64,000 bases of DNA from Epichloe hybrida (taxonomy: Eukaryota > Ascomycota > Sordariomycetes > Hypocreales > Clavicipitaceae). A program made the translations under genes and the position numbers. The notes below the pieces were generated by a model. That model worked only from the letters and a program-made list of their open reading frames with translations, made no database searches and was not told the origin of the DNA. The DNA lies in NCBI GenBank assembly GCA_019022495.1, contig JAFEKR010000002.1, positions 2,976,001 through 3,040,000 of the forward strand, in the 5' to 3' direction. Shown here one piece after another: positions 12,331 to 22,314 of this stretch (position 1 is the first letter of the stretch; each line of letters begins with the position of its first letter).

Positions 12331-12521
12331 TATAAGGCCTTACTTATAATATAGGTGCACCCTGCTAGCGCACTACGCTATAGGGCTAGGTTTACGTAAC
12401 ACTAGCGAGCCACTAGCTATAAGTTAGCGACTTGCACGCATAACACACTTAGACCTAGCAAGCTTCAGTCAATATACAAACGCCCCCATACCTCTTGCCT
12501 AGCTATCCCTTTGTTCTCACA
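12331..12521 (+). repeat. Gypsy-1 A 3' LTR
   Basis: A 191-bp LTR starting TATAAGGCC (TGTGAGGCC before RIP, as in copy C at 58539) and ending TTCTCACA. It matches the LTRs at 34415-34607, 41285-41486 and 58539-58740. The right flank ACCCC joins Copia-2 sequence. Confidence 0.93.
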
Positions 12522-15500
12522 ACCCCCGAGTAGGAGAGTTACTAATAGAGGTAACCTATACTATCTAGGGCTAGTAGTGCCCCTATTAGCATAGCTTAAA
12601 GAGCTATAATTCCTCCTTCCTAATATAAGGAAAAGAAGAATTAGAAGGAATAATAAGCCCTAAGGGTGCTGCCTATAAAGCTGCCCTCTTACTTCCCGAA
12701 GACCCTACCACCCCTTCTATAGATATAAAGGGAGACACCTAGAGGACCCCCATAGACCTAGAGACCTTCGCTAAAGCAAATTATTAACCTATCTAAGGTA
12801 TACCCTAAAGAATAACTCTACGGCGCTAATAACTATAATATCCTTAAATTAAAGCTTTAAACATTCCGTAGAAAGTGTAAGTTACTTAACATCTAGCCTA
12901 AACAAGCTAGTTATGCTTTTAAGGTTATACTTAAAGGCAAAGTACTATAATACTATATAGACTACCTCTCTAAACCTAGATAACTATAAGATCTCCCTAC
13001 GCTTATTAGCTATATAAGAGAACAATTTAAAACTAAGGATATATAGTAAAGATATTTACTAGAGTGGAATAACACTTCCTTGCGAGAAATAATAAATAAT
13101 AACCTAAGTAAGTTAATAATTAAATACTTTAATAAACTTATAGAAAGACAAGCTATCTTATAATAAGTAGTGCCTAAAGTAAGCTAAACTAAATAGGCAC
13201 TCTAGAATTAACTTATTAGAGCCTATTATAGTATTCTAGAGTGCAAAGGAGTGATTATAGATTTGCTAGATAGACTATAAGAGTTTTGTAAATAGATTAG
13301 AATAACCCTTTATCTTATTAAGGAAAAGAAGAAGAACTATTAATAGTTCCTAACCAAAGCCACAACCCTAGAGTAATTCTAGACTAACTAAAGATATAAT
13401 AGGAAGGGAAAAGAGACCTAATACCCCTTAAAACCATAAGGAAGAGAAGGTAATCCCTACACAAAGAAGTGCTATATATATAGTAAAGAAGGATGCTAGT
13501 TATCTAAGCACCCTAAAGAGAACTATAAGAAGGCGTTTTAATACTTTAAGAATTATTACCTTACAAACCTAACTAATAACTCGTATTATTTGTTCCTTAT
13601 ATAGTACAAAGGAGACTACAAGTCTTAATCCCCTATTGATAATGAAATCGCTTAGTATATAAAGAGCATTAGATTTAATAATAGCCCTAATAATACAGAT
13701 AGGCTAGTACCTATAAGCTTCTTTACTTATAGAACCTAGATTAATAGCGAAAGAACGGTTTAATTCCTAATAAGGTAAGTAGCTTATTATAGTCTAAGTA
13801 AAGAAAACCCCTTTTAGTAGGAACTTGTGAACAAAGCCCTAGTAACGTTTATATTAGAAGATCGCTATTCCTATGCAACATTCTAAGGGATTATGCCTAA
13901 TACAGGAGCCGCAAAGTTCTCTATAGTAGGGCACCCTTAATTCCTTACTTTATAACATTAAATACCTATATTATAGCTTAATAAATTAATAGAGAAGAAG
14001 GCATTAGTTAGATTCGGCGTAGGAGACCTAATTATCGTGCTTAGATTAGCTAATGTGCTTACTCCCTTTAGAAATATTCTCTTTTAGGTTGTCCCTATAA
14101 ATACTCTATTTCTCTTATCCCTTAATAATATAAACTATCTAAAGATTAACTTTAATATTTCTAAGAACATACTATAATAAGGAAACATTAAAGTACCTGT
14201 TATACGTAAATAGAGGCATACCTAGATGCTTCTTATATAAAAAGAAGAAGTAGTTGCTTAAAGTTACCTTATAGAAGGCAAGCTATAGTAACTACACCAC
14301 TGCTTTAGATATCTATTAATCTAACATTTACATAAGGTTCTTTATAGATTAGGGTATAATGTTAACATTAAAGCTATTAGGGAGCTAACAAGAATCTGCT
14401 ACTAATGCTAAATACATATAGATAGCCCTAATTACTTTAAGTTTACCCTTAAGGATAAGTATAGCTTTAATTATAAAGTTATAGTAGATATCTTCTACCT
14501 AGATAGTAACTGCCTTACACTCTACGCTATAGATATGGATATAGCGTTTAATATAGTAAAATTTCTTAATAATATCTCTATGAAAATAACCTAGGAAGCC
14601 CTCCGAATGTGCTAGATTAATACTTACCTAGGCCCCCTAGACTTTATTATTATAGACGCTAGAATAAACTTCTATAGCAATAAATTTAGATAATTCGTAG
14701 CTTTAATATTAATTTTAATTAAGGAAGTCCTTATTAAGGTATACTATAGCATAGGGAAGGTTAAAAGGTATTATAGGCTACTCCAAAGAGCCTATAATAT
14801 AATTAGACGCGAATGCCCTATAATACTAGAACCTATTGCCCTTTAAATGGTAATTAAGGCCCTAAATAACACCATAGGCCCTAATAGTCTTATCCTAACT
14901 CTCCTTATCTTTAGAGCTTACTTATATATAATAAATAAGTCCTTACTATTACCTAATATTATATAGCATATAATTATAGTATAAAAGGCTACTAAAGAGA
15001 TTAAGAGACTCTATACTATCTAGAAGGTTAATAAGGCCCTTGCTAAACGCAACGGCCTAGACACCTTAAAGACCCTTAGCCTACCGCTTAGATTAAAGGT
15101 TAAGGTCTAGCAAGAAGGTAAGGGATAGGCAAGTCTATATAAACTACTAGTAATTACTAGAGAAAGCTATACACTTAATATACCTAAAGGCCTAAAGACC
15201 TTTAGGTTAATATCTATTAAGCCTTACTATAATAATCCTAGTGTAAAGAAAATAGCAGAGCCTAGTAAAGAGAAAGGAGAAAAAGGGTAAGAGGCTTATA
15301 ATAAGAACATAGTACTACTAATACTACTAAAGCAAGGACGTGGAAGGCTATAGAAAAACCCTCCTATAATGCCTTAAGGTGCTAATACCTTCCTATTAGC
15401 AAAAGAACATAGTAACCTAGCTCTTATAATTAAGCTATATAAGGAAGGAATTATTAAGACCCCTAGTAAACCTTTTAAGCTATTAATAAAAGCGGAAATT

Positions 15501-17000
15501 AATGCTCTAATTAAGTAAGGTATATTTAAATTTATTATGTTTAATAAGGAAGAACATAGTGAAATTTAAATCTTTAATTCCTAGATTATTAATGAGATTA
15601 AGGGCAAGATAACAGAACCTTACAAAAAGTCACGCCTTATAATCTAAGGGTGTGAGAATAAAGGGAAACAGGCTATTCTCACACAGGCCCTAATGATTTA
15701 ATACGCAAGCTAACGTCTTATCCTCGCAATAGCCCTATTAGTAAGATTAAGGAAATTCCTTATCTAGCTAAGAGATATCTGTTAGGCTTATGTATAGGCC
15801 TATATATTGCTAGAGTAGCTAATTATAGCGCGCTTACTAATTTAGATATAGCATCTCTACCTGCCTAGTATAATCTTAAGGGTTATAAAACCCCTCTACA
15901 GGCTTATAGAGGCAGGAACATACTAGTAGGTTACGTATTACAAGTATTATAGAGAGAACCTCTAGATAGAAACCTCTATATATAATCCCTACCTACTTAT
16001 AACTATAAAGGAAAGCCCTAACTTTACTTACATTAGAATGCAAACTAATAATATAATTAGCCTCTTAGATAAGAAGTTCTCTAAGAAGGAAGAGACCTAG
16101 CTTATTATAGTAGGCTTTAATATAAAGCTAAAGTAGTTCCTAACCTAGGATAGTTTACTTATGTTTAATAGTGGTATTATTACGCTAGAGAATAATACTA
16201 TTAAGATCTAGTAGAAAGGGCAAAGTAATAAGTTAGAGTTAGTCCTTATTCCTAATTTAAAGTGTAAGTACGTTAAGCAAAGGGCCTAAGGCGCTTATAT
16301 TACCTTAATTTGCTAACTAGAGGCTTGCTTTAATTTATTTATTACTATATAACACTAGAAGCTAACCCTAGAGGATATAAAAGCCCTTAATTACTGCCTA
16401 AAGTAGTAAATAGATTACCTAGAGAGAGGTCTAATGTTTATCCTAATTAAACTTAAGAAGGTAAAGCTCTTTGCCTTTATAGATAAATCCTTTGCTAATA
16501 ACTAGGACCTATCCTTATAACTAGGATATATACTTATCCTAGCGAACAAAGACTACACTAATAGTAAATTTATAATTAAAGGTAATATTATACACTTTAG
16601 CTTAATAAAGAGTAAGAGAGTTATATAAAGTATACTTGCCTTAGAAGTCTATAGTATAGTAGCTAGTGTTAATATGGCTTATGTAATTATAACTACCCTA
16701 AACTTAGTTACTAACTAACTAAAGCTCCTAAAGATCCTAGTTATTATATATATGGATTTATACTCCTTATATAAGTGCCTTATTAAGCTTAGTATAATAA
16801 AGGAGAAATGCCTAATAATTAATATTATAGCCCTTTAATAGTTATATAAACACTAAGAACTCTACGAGATCTAATAGATTAATAAAGAGAATAACCTAGC
16901 TAATACCTTTATAAAGGCATTACCTAATAAGGCCCTTAAGAGCTTTATCTTAACTAACTAGATAACTATCTAGATAGAGGGATAGGTTACCTATGCGTAA
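12522..17000 (+). pseudogene. Copia-2 gag-pol relic (copy a)
   Basis: Polyprotein relic in Copia order. Approximate positions: Gag 12540-13560 with a degraded CCHC knuckle near 13470 (KCYIYSKEGC then SKHP); protease near 13889 with MPNTGAAKFSI, Asp to Asn; integrase zinc finger 14290-14420 and core 14430-14830 (VIVDIFYLDS, then SIGKVKRYY); RT 15440-16140 whose catalytic box reads MQTNNIISL, from the MQTDDT form known in ascomycete Copia families; RNase H 16440-16960 (FIDKSFANN, YMDLYSLYKCL, LANTFIKALPNK). Many TAA/TAG codons replace Gln and Trp. Relatives encode a self-contained retrotransposition polyprotein; this copy is dead. Confidence 0.9.
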
Positions 17001-17425
17001 TACATATATAGTAAGAGAAAAAGGTAATCCTCTAGGAGGATAGCTATAGGGATAAAATAGTAATATACAGGGGATCTATGCCCTTATAGTTAATATCCCT
17101 AGTGGCTATAACTACACTAGCTTACTAGGCCCTCCTAATAGACTATAGAAATTAATAGTGGTGCGTAGGAGAATAAAGGTGTTACTAAGAAGGAGGAAGA
17201 CATTATATACGCACTATAGTATAGTATATATGTTATTTTAAGGAAAAGAAAGGATTCGGAAGGACTTACTCATTCTTATATAGGCTTACAGGCTAAGCGA
17301 GATTATTATTTCCCTTTTATTAGCAACTATACGCCTAGATAGGCTATAAGTTCTATTCCTTATATCCCTTATTAATTATATTCTTAATCTATCTTTCCTT
17401 TTTTATTTCTATAATTAATATTGCG
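17001..17425 (+). other. Copia-2 a 3' region before the LTR
   Basis: Sequence between RNase H and the 3' LTR, repeated at 57950-58354 and inverted at 43331-43735. Reading continues past the RNase H end, but stops are too dense to fix the true end of pol. No separate gene is seen. Confidence 0.6.
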
Positions 17426-17766
17426 TGTTAATAATTATATTAAAAGAGAGAAGTTCTAGTGTTAGAATAAAGGTAATATTAATTACGCGTCATAGCTACA
17501 ATTACCTAGTAGAAGCTTAGGCTACGCGCGGACCCTACACGTAACCTATAACCTAGTATATTAATTAGCTAGGAAATATAGGGACACAAACGCGTAACCC
17601 CTTTTCCCTTTATATATTGTAACTTCTAGCTTTTTACCTCTCTTTTCCTACAACTTAATTAATCATGATAATAGATAACGTAGCCTAGAATAGATAATCG
17701 ATAATGATACTATTCTTCGGGCTCACGACTGTATTACATTGAATTCAATACCCTGTGAATCCAACA
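17426..17766 (+). repeat. Copia-2 a 3' LTR (full length)
   Basis: A 341-bp LTR starting TGTTAATAATTATATT and ending GAATCCAACA. It is the full-length reference for the LTRs at 42989-43330 (inverted), 51681-51960 (inverted, truncated), 51961-52203 (truncated) and 58355-58538 (interrupted). Confidence 0.92.
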
Positions 17767-19500
17767 ACCCCTCTATAGCCTATAACTACCCCTCTTATTA
17801 ATCCCCTAAGGTAAGGACCTAGAAGACCTTAAAAGAACCCTCCTATTATTATATCTAATATTAATTATATAGATTAAATAAAAGATAAGACTAATATCTT
17901 TCTATTAGCTAAGGAAAGCTCCAATCTTAAGCTTATAATCTAATTATATAAGGAAGGAATTATTAAGACCCTTAGTAAACCCTTTAAGTGGTTTACTAAA
18001 GCTAAAATTAATACTCTGATTAAATAAGGCGTGTTTAAATTTATTAAGTATAATAAAAGAGAGCATAGTACAACTTGAATTTTTAATTCCTATATTATTA
18101 ATAAGGTAAAGGGCAAGATAATGGATTTGTATGAGAAGTTAAGGCTTGTGATCTAAGGCTATAGTAATAAAGAGAAGCTAGTAATCCTTACATAGGCCCT
18201 GATAATCTAACGAGCTAGCTAGTGATTAATTCTCGTAATAACACCTACGTTATTATTACTAGGCCTTATCCTCTAGCTTTATAATATTATATAGGCCTAT
18301 GTGTAAGTATGAATGCTTCTTAGTTATATAATCCTAGCCTGAATCCCTATATAGATCTATTACCTATACCCTATAGGTATAATAATGTAAGTAATTAAGC
18401 CTCTATATAGTATTATAGAAGCTAGCACCTACTAGTAGGTAATGTATTATTATTACTATAGAGAAATGCTTTAGATAATGACCTTTATATTTAACCTATA
18501 CTTGCTTATAATAATGAAGGAGAACCTAACCTTTATGTGTATAGGGATGTAAACTAATAATATAATTAGACTATCTAACTGTAAGTTCTCTTAATAAGAG
18601 GAAGATTAATTAAAAGCTACTTCTTTTATTACTAAACTAAAGTAAATCCTTTCTATAGGGAACTTACTAACCTTTAATAGTAGTATTATTACTTTTAAAA
18701 ATAATATAATTACACTAAGGTAGAAAGGCTAGAGTAGAAAGCTTTAATTAATCCTACTAACTAATTTAAAATAGGTATATATAGAATAACAAGCTTAAGG
18801 CGCGTATATTACCTTAATTTACTAGCCTAAAGCTTGTTTTAACCTCTCCGTTACTATATAATACTAAGACCTATTATCCTAAGATATAAAGAACCTGAAT
18901 TAACGAATTTAATAGCAAATTAATAATCTAGACTAAGGATTAAGGTTTATACTATTTAATCTTAAGAAGGTAAAACTTTTTATATTTATAAATAGATTAT
19001 TTACTAATAACTAAGACCTTACTTCTTAACTAGGCTATGTACTTAACCTAGCTAGTAAAGTCTAAAGAGAAGGCACCTTTATAATCTAAGGTAATATTAT
19101 ACACTATAGCTTTACTAAGAGTAAGAGAGTTATAAGAAGTGTGCTTGCCTCTAAGATCTATAGTATAGTTACTAGTGCTAATATAGCTTATATAATCTTA
19201 ATAATACTTAGGTTAATTACATACTAATTAAACCTCCCTATGATTCCTATTATTATCTATACTAATTTATACTCTTTATATAAATACCTTATTAAGCTTA
19301 GTATTATAAAAGAGAAGCGCCTTATGATTAATATTATAGCTCTTTATTAATTATATAAGTAATGAGAGATCTGCGAGATTAGATGAATTAATAGGAATAA
19401 TAACCTCGCTAATGCATTCACAAAGGCATTACTAAATAAGGTATTTAAGAGGTTTATTATAAGCAATAAAGTAACTATTAGGATAGAAGGGTAGGTTATG
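17767..19500 (+). pseudogene. Copia-3 RT-RNase H relic
   Basis: RT and RNase H relic. Recognisable blocks: IFLLAKESSNL.LII near 17900; KGKIMDLYEKLRLVI near 18110; the catalytic box MQTDDT reduced to M.TNNIIRL near 18548; RNase H with FINRLFTNN near 18985, KSKRVIRSVLASKIYSI near 19120 and NNLANAFTKALPNK near 19400. It aligns block by block with Copia-2 at 15390-17000 but diverges beyond RIP-type changes, so it is a separate family. Confidence 0.87.
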
Positions 19501-19696
19501 TAATTATAGCTCTTGTGTTAATCTAATAAGATTAAAGGTATTAAGATTAGGCTTACTTATCCTTATATAAGCTTATAGATTAAATATTATCTTTTATTAC
19601 GCCTCTTTCCCTTACTCTTTTCTTATAATATTATCTATAATTATTTAATCTTACTTATTTATTAATTCTTTTTTTAATTATCTTATTAATATTATA

Positions 19697-20027
19697 CGTT
19701 AATAGTTATATTAAAAAGAGAGAGTTTCTAGTGTTAGAATAAGTATAATATTAACAAGGCTACGCACCTCTAATTAGCTAGGCGCGTTACATCACGGACC
19801 CACATATCTAGCCTAACCGCGCCGCGGTTAGTATTAGCATATGTGGCCTCTTTGCTAATAGCCCTAATTAAGGCCTCTTTTCCTATAATAAATAGCATAC
19901 TCTCTTTACTTCTATTTAATCCCTCTTTTGCTTACTAAGATAGACTAGAATATATGATAATTACGTGCACTTTAGTCTACCCCGAAAACCCTACGCGTAG
20001 GTCAATGGTATCCTGTAGATACCAACA
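19697..20027 (+). repeat. Copia-3 3' LTR with GC-rich hairpin
   Basis: An LTR of about 331 bp ending in GATACCAACA. The start at CGTTAATAG is set by alignment to the Copia-2 LTR start TGTTAATAA. Position 19801-19846 holds an imperfect palindrome with core CTAACCGCGCCGCGGTTAG at 19813-19831 and outer arms CACATAT/ATATGTG, unusual for its intact CpGs in RIP-altered surroundings. Confidence 0.8.
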
Positions 20028-20811
20028 ATAATAGTAATAATATATTATTTACTTTATTTACTTTAGTTAGCTTTATATATAGCTTATACTACTATATTAG
20101 CTATAGCTTATAATAGTAATATAAACTTTAATATCTTTTTTATTAGAAAGAACTTTAGAATTAATTAAAAAAAAACTATAGACTATAACTAGGAAAAATA
20201 TATAGTTATTAGGACTTACTTTAAACCTACTTTTATAAATACCTTCTTTTTCTAAGCCTAAATTATAAAAAACTATAAAAGCTATAACTAAGTATAAAGT
20301 ATAATAAATAAGACCCACTTTAGACTTACTTTTATAAATACCTTCTTTTTCTAAGCCTAGATTATAGAAAACTATAAAAGCTATAAGTAAGTAAAAAGTA
20401 TAATTAGTAAGACTTACTTTTAGACTTACTTTTATATATACCTTCTTTTTCTAAGACTAAAATATAAAAAACTATAGAAGCTTTAACTAAGTAAGTGTAA
20501 CTAATAAGACCTACTTTTAGGCTTACTTTTAAAAAAAACTATTTAAATAAGGAAATAAGTAAAGAATAGTATTATTTAATTAAACCTAGTTTTAAAGCTT
20601 ATTTTTTTATAGATTAACTAATTAAGAGAAACTTATTAAATTTATATTTTAATATCCTATATAGTATTTTATCTTTTTTATAATAGCTTTTCTTCAGTTC
20701 TTTTAGTTTTCTTTTACCTTAAAAACCTAAAAACTTAATATAATTAATTATAATTTAAAGAAAATAGTTATATTACTATATAACCTCTTACTATATATAT
20801 TAAAATCTTAT
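20028..20811 (+). repeat. AT-rich fragment with the hAT-element satellite
   Basis: About 784 bp of very AT-rich noncoding DNA. From about 20207 to 20540 it holds 3.4 units of a ~100-bp tandem repeat (RGACYYACTTTWRACYYAC, then CTTCTTTTTCTAAG, then AAAACTATA). The same unit recurs at 46684-47105 inside the hAT-like element, and the flanking AT-rich text also corresponds. It is probably a truncated relative of that element; neither CAGAGCATTG end is present. The open frame across 20097-20318 (minus) is a by-product of the repeats. Confidence 0.65.
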
Positions 20812-21928
20812 CTTCTAGTAATAGGTTAGCTAAACAAGGGTGATTTTAAGGAGAAGGTAGTATATGTTTAAGATATTAGTATAGCATAAGTAATTTAAGG
20901 GGCTATTATATTACTAAATCCTTACTAATCTACAGTAAATAAACTATTAGTGTAACTACTATAGAAGGTATAGGACTAAGATTTAGATCTGTAAAAGCAT
21001 AGAGGTAAGGTTAACTTCTAAGTAAAAGGGAGGGGAAAAGCTAGTCTATAGTTACGTAGTGTAAGGGGCCTTCTAATATATAAAGACTAGGTAGTTGTTC
21101 TGTAGGAGCCTATCTTATAATAGGAGCTTCTATAGCTATACTATAATAATCTATTAGCAAGTCACTTTAGGACTAAATGCACTCTTAAACTACTAAAATA
21201 TTACTATTAGTAGCTAGTAATAAGTAAAGCTATTTTAGACTATGTGTCTAGCTACGGAGTATGCTAGTATATAGTAGCTAGGAGGCACCGCCTATATAGA
21301 AGCCTTAAATTGCTACTAATACTAAGGCAACTATAGGCAGAGATCTTAATGGATTTTATTATAGGATTACTACTAGTATAGCTAGGTGACTAAGAAACTA
21401 ACGTAATCCTAGTAATTATAAACTAATTTACTAAGTACTTTGTCTTCCTCCCTATATAGACTATAATTAACGTGGCTAAATTAGCAGAGCTATTCCATAA
21501 GGAGATTAAGCTTTGATTTAGGGCGCTAGAGGGTATTATATCTAATAGAGAATTAGTGTTTACAAGCTAATTCTAGTTAGACGTATATTACTTATTATAC
21601 ATAAAGCATAGGCTTTTAATAGTGTTTTACCCCTAAACTAATAGGTAAATAAAGAGAATAAACTAAGTGCTTAAATATTACCTATAATACTTTATTAAAG
21701 AAAACTAATAGCTATAGCTAAAGCTACTCCTAATAGCTTAATTTGCGTGTAATAATGCTATTAATAGGATAATGGGTTACTCCCCTAACTACACTCTTAT
21801 AGGCTATTTACCTAAGTTTTATCTAGCTCTTAAGGGTAAGAGTAAGAAGAGGGAGGTCCTAGAAGCTTACGCGCGTATATAAAAGCTATATAAAGTTAGG
21901 GAGAAACTAGTATATAACTAGGTAAGAG
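20812..21928 (+). pseudogene. Gypsy-1 D pol relic, integrase part
   Basis: Relic of the end of RNase H and most of the integrase, colinear with copy A 2368-3480. The integrase core blocks DFIIGLL, SNRELVF (Asp lost) and ERIN are visible with stops between them. Truncated on the left by a rearrangement, and on the right by Gypsy-2 at its target AAGAG (21924-21928). Confidence 0.88.
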
Positions 21929-22135
21929 TGTTACGTGCTGGCTTTGCACGTTGTTGGGTCGAATCCGTCAGAGGGGCCAACGGATTCGTAGGTTCGTGAG
22001 TCGTGCTAAGTTCACTTATAAAAGCTACTCTTAGGGGCAGGTTTAGATGTTAGAAGTAAGTTGATTCCTCTACCTATAATGCCAAACTCGTTCTTATCCT
22101 TCTTGTTAGTAGCTAAGCAGTTTTGCCACGTAATA
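21929..22135 (-). repeat. Gypsy-2 3' LTR (left copy)
   Basis: A 207-bp LTR starting TGTTACGTGCTGGC. It ends in TAATA, a RIP change of the TAACA kept in the right copy. Differences from 32411-32617 are almost all C/T or G/A. Confidence 0.95.
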
Positions 22136-22314
22136 AGTGCTAGGCGCGCCTTAAAAGACAACTATCCTAGTTATAACTAGCTAAATCCTAGTCTAATTTA
22201 GCATCTGTAATAAAGCAAAATAATTTCCTCCTAGCAATGGAAGTGAAAATAAAGGAAAGTAAATTCATTATGTTTATCGCTAAATGCGTAACTGCTATAC
22301 TCCTTAGATAATGT

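Larger units (their letters stand above)
1..12521 (+). mobile_element. Gypsy-1 copy A (Ty3/Gypsy chromovirus), split by Copia-1
   Basis: A Ty3/Gypsy element whose 5' LTR and most of gag lie left of the window. The visible parts are internal sequence 1-4804, its continuation 11853-12330 after the inserted Copia-1, and the 3' LTR 12331-12521. Sequence equivalent to position 1 recurs at 35651 (copy B) and 59643 (copy C), which gives the alignment. Copy D carries the same tail uninterrupted at 33936-33960, confirming that 4805-11852 is an insertion. The 3' LTR ends in TTCTCACA and abuts Copia-2 sequence that is continuous in the uninserted copy near 53450, so this element jumped into Copia-2. The coding part is destroyed by RIP. 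Confidence 0.93.
12522..17766 (+). mobile_element. Copia-2 copy a, 5'-truncated by Gypsy-1 A
   Basis: A Ty1/Copia element from within gag to the end of its 3' LTR (17426-17766). Colinear with 53450-58538 on the plus strand and with 43150-50420 on the minus strand. Gypsy-1 A interrupts it at 12522; its missing 5' part must lie left of the window. Its 3' LTR ends in GAATCCAACA and joins Copia-3 reverse-transcriptase sequence, so Copia-2 inserted into Copia-3. Confidence 0.92.
17767..20027 (+). mobile_element. Copia-3 3' half
   Basis: The 3' part of a second Copia family, related to Copia-2 in RT and RNase H but with a different LTR. The coding relic starts right at the Copia-2 LTR end, so its 5' half lies beyond the nested stack to the left. 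It ends with an LTR at about 19697-20027. Confidence 0.88.

Noticed and set aside
20097..20318. Minus-strand frame of 73 codons
   Set aside because: Covers the ~100-bp satellite units; repetitive composition, no domain.
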